DNA from: Actinomycetales bacterium
GTDB taxonomy: Bacteria; Actinomycetota; Actinomycetes; S36-B12
Assembly: GCA_018970025.1 (NCBI GenBank)
Contig: JAGWXF010000001.1
Coordinates: forward strand, 167,075-231,074
DNA: 64,000 nt
Direction of reading: 5' to 3'
Made by a program: the position numbers and the translations under genes. The notes beneath the pieces were generated by a model that saw only the letters and a list, made by a program, of their open reading frames with translations, searched no databases and had not been told where the DNA came from. Shown here one piece after another: positions 18,611-25,235 of the stretch (the first letter of the stretch is position 1; each line of letters starts with the position of its first letter).

Positions 18611-18643
18611 GCGGGCGGGTCACTCCCCCGGGCACTCGCCCGC
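18611..18643. terminator. Bidirectional hairpin between convergent genes
   Basis: A 10-bp stem with one G-T pair (GCGGGCGGGT with ACTCGCCCGC) and a 13-base loop lies just after the membrane-protein stop codon and before the amidohydrolase stop on the other strand. Confidence 0.55.
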
Positions 18644-18749
18644 CCGGGCAGGAGGCCGATCGGAACGTCCCGGATCATGGTGTCGCGATGCACCACGACC
18701 TCATGGGTGCCGGTTGGCACACCTGCCTCGGAGACCGGCCAGCCGTCGG

Positions 18750-20414
18750 CTAGGCGCTGGCCTCGTACGTGATCCGTCCGTCCATCATGGTCAGCACCAC
18801 GGGGACGGCATGAATCTCCTCGGGCTCGACACCGAAGAGGTCGCTACCGAGCAGGACGAGGTCGGCTCGCTTGCCTTCCTCGATCGACCCGATCTCATGC
18901 TCCAGGCGCAGTTGATACGCAGCATTGATCGTGTAGGCGCGAAGCGCGTCGTGCAGGCTCACGCGCTGTCGCGGCACGAAGGCTTCGTCCTGCGGGAAGC
19001 CAGGGCGCTTGCGGGTGACCGCAGCCTCGATCTGGATCAGGGGCGGCACCTCGTCGAGATCCACGCCGGGCAGGTCGGCCCCGAAGGTGACGATCGCCCC
19101 TGAGCGCACCAGATCGCCGTACGGGAAGACGCGCTCCTCCACCCGGGCGGCGCCAAGCAGGTCGTTGTAGATCTGCCGGTACTGCCCGTGGTAGTCCGTG
19201 CCCCACAGCGGCGTGCAGTTCGCCAGGACGCCCATCGCCGCGTAGCGCGGAATGTCCTCGGGGGCCACCAGCGTGTTGTGCGCGATGAGATGGCGCGAGT
19301 CGCCGCGGCCGATCTGCTCCTGGACTTCCTGGATGGCATCGAGCACGGTTCGCGCCGAGCCATCGGCATCGACATGGATGTGCATGTCGAAGCCAACCTC
19401 CTGCACGGCCCTGACCTGGGCCGCGATGTGACCCTTGCTGAAGGTCATCTGCCCCAGGGACGGGTGAGCTCCGCACGAGGGCTCGAGCAGCAGCGCGCCC
19501 GCGCTGAACAGCGTGCCGTCAGCCCACATCTTGCAGTGCGAGATCGACACATGCGGTGACCTCAGGCGCGCGTTCCAGTCAGCCAGGTTGTCCGCGATCG
19601 CCTGCGGGTCATCGGACTCGCTGCGCGTCCACACCGTGCCCGCGATGCGCACATCAAGCGTGCCCGCGATGTCGCGTGCGATGAGGTCCGCGTAGACGGG
19701 CTCGGAGGCGGCGCTCGCGGAGCCCATGAACACCCCGGCCTCGAAGTATGCGGTGATGCCATACGACGGGGCCTTGTCGAGCGCGAGTGCCTGGGCCTCG
19801 CGGAAGACCTCCAGGGTGAAGGTGCCCAGGGCCGTGGTGATCGGGATGATCGAGGCGCCCTCCACCGCATGGCCTGTCGGGGTGCCGTCGGGATCGCGCA
19901 CGTAGTACTGGTTCGCCTCGGGGTCCGGAGTGGAGGCGCTGATGCCGGCAGCCCTCATCGCCGCGGTGTTGAACCACAGGTCATGGATATCGGCCGAGTT
20001 CACCATCATCGGCACGTCGCCGGTGATCTCGTCCAGCCACTCCCGACGCGGGGATTCGCCATGGAAGGAGCCTGGGTACCAGCCGAACCCGCGATAGACC
20101 GAGAGCCCCGGATGCTCATGCACGTAGGCGCGGATCGCGTCGAGGATCGCCTCCTTGCCGACAATGCCGCTGAGATCCACGCCGAGCTTGCCGACCGCCA
20201 TCGTCGCCAGGTGGTCATGCGCATCGATGAACCCAGGCAGCAGCATGCCGCCGGCCATGTCGACGATCCGGGCATCCTGCGGGGCACGCGCGCGGCCCTC
20301 GGCCTCGCTGCCGACGAAGGCGATGCGACTGGACTGCACGAGCACGCACTGGGCCCACGGCTGGCGGGCATCCATGGTGTAGACCGCGCCGCCGACGAAG
20401 AGAGTGGAGCTCAA
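18750..20414 (-). CDS. Amidohydrolase (YtcJ-like, amidohydrolase 3 family)
   Basis: Metal-dependent hydrolase of 554 residues, predicted cytosolic. The first metal motif is PGFIDAHDH near residue 63. Further ligands lie in HIHVDADGSA and the C-terminal VTFGADLPGVD. The closing EEGKRADLVLLGSDLFGV is the usual composite beta-domain return. Members act on N-substituted amides or formamides; the substrate here is unknown. The start is TTG 20414, set by a strong AGGAGG five bases upstream. It lies in the accessory stretch. Confidence 0.88.
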   Translation of the reverse strand: MSSTLFVGGAVYTMDARQPWAQCVLVQSSRIAFVGSEAEGRARAPQDARIVDMAGGMLLPGFIDAHDHLATMAVGKLGVDLSGIVGKEAILDAIRAYVHEHPGLSVYRGFGWYPGSFHGESPRREWLDEITGDVPMMVNSADIHDLWFNTAAMRAAGISASTPDPEANQYYVRDPDGTPTGHAVEGASIIPITTALGTFTLEVFREAQALALDKAPSYGITAYFEAGVFMGSASAASEPVYADLIARDIAGTLDVRIAGTVWTRSESDDPQAIADNLADWNARLRSPHVSISHCKMWADGTLFSAGALLLEPSCGAHPSLGQMTFSKGHIAAQVRAVQEVGFDMHIHVDADGSARTVLDAIQEVQEQIGRGDSRHLIAHNTLVAPEDIPRYAAMGVLANCTPLWGTDYHGQYRQIYNDLLGAARVEERVFPYGDLVRSGAIVTFGADLPGVDLDEVPPLIQIEAAVTRKRPGFPQDEAFVPRQRVSLHDALRAYTINAAYQLRLEHEIGSIEEGKRADLVLLGSDLFGVEPEEIHAVPVVLTMMDGRITYEASA

Positions 20415-20484
20415 CGGATCCTCCTGACGTGCGCGCGGAGTGTCGAGCCCCCATGCTAGGAGGCAACGATGGTGCAGGGAAGCC

Positions 20485-20912
20485 TCACCCTCCCGCGATG
20501 GCGCTGGCCTGCTCGAGGAAGCCAGCAGCGGGCCCGACGCGCAGGTCGAGGAACCAGACGCTCTCGCCGTTGAGCAGCAGCACGACGGTAGCCATCACCG
20601 CCGCGACTACTGGCCAGGACCGCCAACGCACCGATGAAAGCCCAAGGCCACATGCACGACCGCGGGAGTTGGGCGGGGCCGCTTCCGCGATGATGGCCAG
20701 GAGTCCCGAGACGACAATCCCGACCCCGCGGCCTTCGATGACCCGACCAACGGTGAGCAGTGCGAAGTTGGGCGTTGCCACGCACAGGACCGAACCACGC
20801 ATGACAGGGATCAGCCCAGCGACGGCAGGGCCACATTCAAGGCACGTTCGTTGAGCGCGCCGATGAGCAGGGGGATTCCCGCCGAGATCACCACCTTGCA
20901 CCAATGGACTGC
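20485..20912 (-). pseudogene. Decayed MFS drug-transporter remnant
   Basis: Pieces of the N-terminal part of an EmrB/QacA-like MFS protein occur in order but in different frames. LLIGALNERALNVALPSLG is at 20811-20910, then VGRVIEGRGVGIVVSGLLAI and AEAAPPNSRGRA follow. FIGALAVLAS appears in another frame, then GESVWFLDLRVG. At least two frameshifts and loss of about two thirds of a normal 450-500 residue protein are implied. No start codon or full frame remains. Confidence 0.6.
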
Positions 20913-20997
20913 TTCGTGGGCTCCCGTGCCAGTGCCCGGCATCGCCGCGAGAATACGTGCGTGCGTCATAGGCGAGGGCGAACCCGTGACCGGATTG

Positions 20998-21525
20998 CTA
21001 GGACAGCAGGCCAAGGTGATCGAGAACGCGGAGTGCTGCCCCCTGGTCCGTGAGGTCCCCGGATCGCGCAAGGGCCACGAAGTCAGGCTCGCTCAACAGC
21101 CCGACCTCACCGAACTCGTTGTGGCCGAGGTCCGGTTCGCTCACGCGCACGCAGCCGTCAGCGAGGGCGAAGTACCTGCGCACCGACATGTTGGACGCCA
21201 TCCACGATGCGCCAATGAGGGTGACTGACGCAGCCTCGTGTCCGGTCTCTTCCCGCAGTTCCCGTGCGGCGGCCTGAAGCGGCTCCTCCTCGCTGCGGAC
21301 GTAGCCGCCGGGAAGCTCATCAAGGACCTCCATCGGGCCGACTCGGAACTGGCGAAGCACGAGGAAGTGCCCGTCCTCAGCGCGCGCCACAACAGCGACC
21401 GTGCGAGAACCCTGCACCACATCCCACTCGGACAGCGCTCCATCGGGGGTGCGGAAGGTGCGGCGGGCCACCTTCACCCAGCCTGCGTAAGCCTCCGTCT
21501 CGTCCACCAGCTCCCACGCCGTCAC
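20998..21525 (-). CDS. NUDIX hydrolase (ADP-ribose pyrophosphatase-like)
   Basis: Nucleoside-diphosphate-linked hydrolase of 175 residues. The NUDIX box runs from the GG of ELPGGYV through AARELREETGHEA near residues 73-97, with the expected RE-EE residues. The N-terminal part FRTPDGALSEWDVVQGSRTVAVVA resembles ADP-ribose pyrophosphatases. GTG 21525 lies six bases after TAGGCT. It is divergent from the aminotransferase gene. Confidence 0.88.
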   Translation of the reverse strand: MTAWELVDETEAYAGWVKVARRTFRTPDGALSEWDVVQGSRTVAVVARAEDGHFLVLRQFRVGPMEVLDELPGGYVRSEEEPLQAAARELREETGHEAASVTLIGASWMASNMSVRRYFALADGCVRVSEPDLGHNEFGEVGLLSEPDFVALARSGDLTDQGAALRVLDHLGLLS

Positions 21526-21531
21526 GCTGGA

Positions 21532-21537
21532 AGCCTA
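21532..21537 (-). promoter_or_regulatory. -10-like element of the NUDIX gene
   Basis: TAGGCT on the minus strand ends six bases before GTG 21525, a leaderless arrangement. Confidence 0.5.
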
Positions 21538-21604
21538 TGTCGCGTGCTCAGAGGTCCGGTGCGTGTACCTTCCCAGGCACGATGCCACCACATGGGAGAT
21601 CTCG

Positions 21605-22510
21605 ATGATCGATCACGCCGACACCCACGGTGCCGAGGAGGACCCACGCAACGAGTCGATCCTCATCTGGGTCGACGGGCGACTCGTGCCAAGGGCCGAG
21701 GCAACCGTCAGCGTCTACGACTCGGGATTCATGTTGGGCGACGGCGTGTGGGAGGGGCTGCGCCTGCACGCGGGCACGTGGGCCTTCCTCGACGAGCACC
21801 TCGACCGGCTGTTCGAGGCGGCGAAGGCGATCGACCTCACGATGGTGCTCGACCGCCAGGGAGTCACGGACGCACTCGTCGAGACCCAGCGGGCCAACGG
21901 CATGCACACCGCAGTGCATGCGCGACTCATGGTGACACGCGGGGTCAAGGTGCGGCCCTTCCAGCACCCTCGGCTGAGCAGGTCCGGGCCCACGATGGTG
22001 ATCATCATGGAGCACTCCGAGCCGTCCATCCCCAGGCCGATCCGGCTCGCCACCGTCCCGCACCTGCGGGGCCTTCCGATGACCCAGGACCCCAGGCTCA
22101 ACAGCCACTCGAAGCTCAATTGCATCCTCGCCTGCATCGCCGCAGAGAAGGCCGGGGCTGACGAGGCGCTCATGCTCGATGTGCACGGCTTCGTGAACAC
22201 CACCAACTCGTGCAACCTCTTCATCGTCAGGCGGGGCGCGGTGTGGACGAGCACAGGCGACTACTGCATGAACGGCATTACCCGGCAGAAGGTGATCGAC
22301 CTGTGTCGCTTACACGGCATTCCGGTCTACGAGCGCAACTTCAGCCTCGTCGACGCGTATTCCGCCGATGAGGTCTTCCTCACCGGGACCTTCGGCGCCC
22401 AGACCCCGGTGGGCTCCATCGACGGCCGGATCATCGGGACGGGCGAGATGGGCCCGGTGACCGCCCGATTGCGCGCGCTCTACGCCGACCTGGTTGCGTC
22501 ATGCACCTAG
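21605..22510 (+). CDS. Class IV aminotransferase (branched-chain / D-amino acid type)
   Basis: PLP-dependent fold type IV enzyme of 301 residues. Typical signatures are VSVYDSGFMLGDGVWEGLR near residue 38, the lysine in LNSHSKLNCI that should bind PLP, EALMLDVHGFVNTTNSCNLF and the C-terminal DEVFLTGTF. The family covers branched-chain, D-amino acid and aminodeoxychorismate enzymes; this one is not typical IlvE and its substrate is open. ATG 21605 follows a GGGAG. Its last ten bases overlap the sulfotransferase-like gene, so the two are one operon. Confidence 0.88.
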   Translation: MIDHADTHGAEEDPRNESILIWVDGRLVPRAEATVSVYDSGFMLGDGVWEGLRLHAGTWAFLDEHLDRLFEAAKAIDLTMVLDRQGVTDALVETQRANGMHTAVHARLMVTRGVKVRPFQHPRLSRSGPTMVIIMEHSEPSIPRPIRLATVPHLRGLPMTQDPRLNSHSKLNCILACIAAEKAGADEALMLDVHGFVNTTNSCNLFIVRRGAVWTSTGDYCMNGITRQKVIDLCRLHGIPVYERNFSLVDAYSADEVFLTGTFGAQTPVGSIDGRIIGTGEMGPVTARLRALYADLVASCT

Positions 22511-23217
22511 CCGTCTGGTCAGGGCCGAGAAACCTGTCGACGGCGCTGATGTACTCGTTCGCGTCTCGCGGCGATTGCGCGGTGTGGGACGAGCCTTTCT
22601 ATGCCGCCTACCTCGCGGCCACCGGGATCGACCACCCCATGCGGGACGAGGTGATGGCTGCCGGCGAGTGCGACCCGCAGAAAGTCGCCCTCGCATGCAT
22701 CGGCCCGATTCCAGGCGGCGCGCCGGTGTTCTACGAGAAGCACATGACCTTGCACATGATTCCATCGTTCGACCGTTCGTTCATGCGCGAGTGCGTCAAT
22801 GTCTTCCTCATCCGGCACCCGGCTCGGGTCGTTGCCAGCTACTCGCGCCAGCGTGCCAGCGTGAACCTCGCTGATATCGGCTTCACCCAGCAGGCGGACC
22901 TCTTCGAGGAGGTGGCGGAGTTCTCCGGCCACACGCCCGTGGTCGTCGACAGCTCAGACATCCGGGCGTACCCATCCGGCGTCCTCACCAGGCTCTGCGC
23001 AGCGGTGGGTATCGAGTACACCGATCGAATGACCCGGTGGCCGTCGGGTGGCCATCCGTGCGATGGCGTGTGGGCGCCCCACTGGTACGAGGCGGTGCAC
23101 CGAAGCACGGGATTCCAGAACGCTGAGGGGCCGCCGCCGAGCCTCACAGGGGCAGCGGCCGAACTGGCGACCTTGGCCATGCCGTCCTACGAGCGGCTGA
23201 AGGCCCACGCCATCTGA
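22501..23217 (+). CDS. Sulfotransferase-like P-loop protein
   Basis: A 238-residue protein with a sulfotransferase-type nucleotide-binding fold. The phosphosulfate-binding loop is WSGPRNLSTALMYSF at residues 6-20, and the 3'-phosphate-binding segment is LIRHPARVVASYSRQR. Whether it binds PAPS or another nucleotide is unknown. It overlaps the class IV aminotransferase by ten bases. As far as I recall, plant aminotransferase-like proteins fuse these same two domains, so a shared reaction is plausible but unproven. Confidence 0.75.
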   Translation: MHLAVWSGPRNLSTALMYSFASRGDCAVWDEPFYAAYLAATGIDHPMRDEVMAAGECDPQKVALACIGPIPGGAPVFYEKHMTLHMIPSFDRSFMRECVNVFLIRHPARVVASYSRQRASVNLADIGFTQQADLFEEVAEFSGHTPVVVDSSDIRAYPSGVLTRLCAAVGIEYTDRMTRWPSGGHPCDGVWAPHWYEAVHRSTGFQNAEGPPPSLTGAAAELATLAMPSYERLKAHAI

Positions 23218-23236
23218 AGCCTGCCGCCCGTTGGCG

Positions 23237-23623
23237 CTAGACGCTGACCAGGCAGAAGGGGTGGCCGGCCGGGTCGAAGTAGACGCGGAAGTTCTCCTGC
23301 GGATCGCTGCTCGGCTGGTAGTCGGCCTTCACCGCGCCGAGGTCGAGCACGACTCGCTCGGCCTCATCGAGGTCCGTCACGTCTATATCGAGGTGCATCT
23401 GCTGGGGGACATCCCCATCGGGCCACTCGGGCCGGCGATGACCCGCCACCCGCTGGAAGGCGAGCACCGCTCGGCCCTCGGATCCGATCACCACCCAGTG
23501 CGGTTGGCCGTCCTGCTCGGTGACGTGGGCGATCGGCGCGCCCGTCAGCTGCGAGTAGAACTCGGCGAGGGCGATCGGGTCGGGGCAGTCGAGCATGGTC
23601 GTGATGGAGTGCGCGATGGCCAT
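23237..23623 (-). CDS. VOC-family (glyoxalase-like) protein
   Basis: A 128-residue vicinal-oxygen-chelate protein with two beta-alpha-beta repeats. It begins TTMLDCPDPIALAEFYSQLTG and ends FRVYFDPAGHPFCLV, the usual closing motif. His42 and the HLDIDV segment are plausible metal-side residues. No substrate can be given. ATG 23623 is fixed by a TACGGT hexamer ending six bases upstream. Longer upstream frame overlaps the neighbouring membrane gene and is rejected. Confidence 0.82.
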   Translation of the reverse strand: MAIAHSITTMLDCPDPIALAEFYSQLTGAPIAHVTEQDGQPHWVVIGSEGRAVLAFQRVAGHRRPEWPDGDVPQQMHLDIDVTDLDEAERVVLDLGAVKADYQPSSDPQENFRVYFDPAGHPFCLVSV

Positions 23624-23629
23624 GGCGCA

Positions 23630-23635
23630 ACCGTA
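23630..23635 (-). promoter_or_regulatory. -10-like element of the VOC gene
   Basis: TACGGT on the minus strand ends six bases before ATG 23623. Confidence 0.5.
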
Positions 23636-23658
23636 GTCATGGCACATCGCCGTGCCCG

Positions 23659-24285
23659 CTACTGGTTGATGCCGGCCACCAGGTTGATCGTGACGGCAAG
23701 GATGGTCGTGGCGAACATGAACGACAGCAGCGCATGGAATAGCACCTGCCGGCGGAAGGCCGTCGAGGTGAGGTTGGTATCCGCCACCTGGAAGGCCATC
23801 CCGATGCCGAAGGCAACATAGGCGAAATCGGCGTAGCTCGGCTCCTGAGGGCCGTTGAAGTTGATGCCGCCCGCATTGGCGTAGTACAGCCGCGCGTACC
23901 GCAGGGTGTACACGGTGTGCACCACCGCCCAGGCCAGCACCACCGAGACGATGCCCAGGCTCGTGCGCACGAGCAGGTGCAGCCCCGCGCCTCCCCCGAC
24001 CTTCGACAGCACCAGCACCACCGTGCTGAGGCTGACGACCGCCGCGAGCAGCAGGATGACATCGACAGCCGTCCGGGAGGGCTCCTCCGAGCTCGCCAGG
24101 GCCCGGGTCTGCCCGGCATCCAGGGGCCAGATCTCCCGCCAGGTCAGCACGAGGAACACGATCGCCGCGGCATCCCAGGCCACGGACGGCAGGGCCATCC
24201 ACCCCATGAGGAGCGAGGCCAGCACGGCGACGGCAAGGCCGCAGGCGGCCGCGATGATCATGTGCCGCGTCGATCGACATCCCAT
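23659..24285 (-). CDS. DUF1345-family membrane protein
   Basis: Integral membrane protein of 208 residues with about five hydrophobic helices. The family signature is visible as VVHTVYTLRYARLYY and the following PSYADFAYVAFGIGMAFQVAD. Function unknown. ATG 24285 is chosen because a TACTGT hexamer ends nine bases upstream; the frame continues open to 24357 but that part is hydrophilic and lacks a signal. Confidence 0.8.
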   Translation of the reverse strand: MGCRSTRHMIIAAACGLAVAVLASLLMGWMALPSVAWDAAAIVFLVLTWREIWPLDAGQTRALASSEEPSRTAVDVILLLAAVVSLSTVVLVLSKVGGGAGLHLLVRTSLGIVSVVLAWAVVHTVYTLRYARLYYANAGGINFNGPQEPSYADFAYVAFGIGMAFQVADTNLTSTAFRRQVLFHALLSFMFATTILAVTINLVAGINQ

Positions 24286-24397
24286 AGCAGCACCACAGTA
24301 GGCGAAGCGAATGACCCATGACGACATGTGATGCTGGCCTCGAATCAGGGGGTGCATCAGTCAGATCAATGGGCGCCTCAGGCTGACGCAGTCACCG

Positions 24398-24403
24398 TAC
24401 CCT
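24398..24403 (+). promoter_or_regulatory. -10-like element of the S4-domain gene
   Basis: TACCCT ends six bases before GTG 24410, the leaderless pattern. Confidence 0.5.
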
Positions 24404-24409
24404 GCATCC

Positions 24410-24784
24410 GTGAGCGAGCCAGCATCCAGCGTTCGGGTCGATGCCTGGGCATGGGCGGTGCGGCTCTACGCGACCCGGTCGGCTGCCGCTGATGCGTGCC
24501 GCGGCGGCCACGTCCGCGTGAACGGCACCCGAGTGAAGCCGTCTCATCCGGTGCGTGCCGGCGATACCGTCCGAGCCCGCACGCCGGGGGGCGAGCGGAT
24601 CGTCGTCGTGACGGGGCTGCTGAGCAAGCGCGTCAGTGCGGCACTGGCCGTGCAGCACTATGAGGATCGCTCGCCTCCCGCACCGCCAAAGGGTGACCTC
24701 CCGGCGCCGATCGTGCGGGAGCCGGGTGCCGGCCGGCCCTCCAAGCGCGATCGACGCCGGCTCGAGCGCCTCCGTGGGCGCTGA
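24410..24784 (+). CDS. S4-domain RNA-binding protein (Hsp15-like)
   Basis: A 124-residue protein with one S4 domain at residues 9-60 (VRVDAWAWAVRLYATRSAA through RVNGTRVKPSHPVRAGDTV). A basic C-terminal tail follows (GRPSKRDRRRLERLRGR). Hsp15 binds stalled 50S subunits in E. coli; that role is inferred by similarity only. It opens a run of four plus-strand genes that leads into the permease-monooxygenase fusion. Confidence 0.87.
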   Translation: MSEPASSVRVDAWAWAVRLYATRSAAADACRGGHVRVNGTRVKPSHPVRAGDTVRARTPGGERIVVVTGLLSKRVSAALAVQHYEDRSPPAPPKGDLPAPIVREPGAGRPSKRDRRRLERLRGR

Positions 24785-24807
24785 TCGGTGAGCAACTCGG
24801 GGGCGGG

Positions 24808-24813
24808 TACCGT
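24808..24813 (+). promoter_or_regulatory. -10-like element of the second VOC gene
   Basis: TACCGT ends six bases before ATG 24820. A separate promoter for this gene is therefore likely. Confidence 0.5.
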
Positions 24814-24819
24814 GCCGCC

Positions 24820-25215
24820 ATGGAAGCCGTCACCTATGTCGTCGGCCTTGCCCGCTGCACCGCTTTCTACGCCGAGGTGCTCGGCCTGGTCGTGCATGAG
24901 TCCGGCGACGGGTTCTGCGTGCTGCGGGCAGCAGGCGGGACGCTGACGCTGGTGCAGGTCCCCGCGGAGATCGCCGCGGAGATCGCCATCGACGACCCGG
25001 TCGAGCGACGTGAGCAGACCCCCATCAAGCTCGTCTTCCCGGTGGCGGACATCGCCCACGCCCGATCCCTGGCCTCGCGATTCGGCGGCCTCATCGACCC
25101 GGTCGAGGCGCAGTGGAGCTGGCACGGCACTGACCGATGCGATGGCATTGACCCGGAGGGCAATGTGATACAGGTCAGCGCGCCCGCAGCCGGCACGCCA
25201 TCGTCCAGCAGCTGA
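24820..25215 (+). CDS. VOC-family (glyoxalase-like) protein
   Basis: A 131-residue protein with a single VOC domain, from VGLARCTAFYAEVLGL to WHGTDRCDGIDPEGNVIQV. Metal ligands are poorly conserved and the activity is open. The start follows TACCGT by six bases. Only 20 bases separate its stop from the permease-monooxygenase fusion, so co-transcription is possible. Confidence 0.82.
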   Translation: MEAVTYVVGLARCTAFYAEVLGLVVHESGDGFCVLRAAGGTLTLVQVPAEIAAEIAIDDPVERREQTPIKLVFPVADIAHARSLASRFGGLIDPVEAQWSWHGTDRCDGIDPEGNVIQVSAPAAGTPSSSS

Positions 25216-25235
25216 CGAGATCACAGGGAGGCACC

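Noticed and set aside
18609..18720. Short minus-strand frame beginning VPTGTHEVVVHRD
   Set aside because: About 38 codons before it runs into the hairpin and then antisense to the membrane gene; no ribosome-binding site and no family likeness.
24286..24357. Longer N terminus for the DUF1345 protein
   Set aside because: The extra 24 residues have no signal or conservation, and a -10-like hexamer lies between them and ATG 24285.
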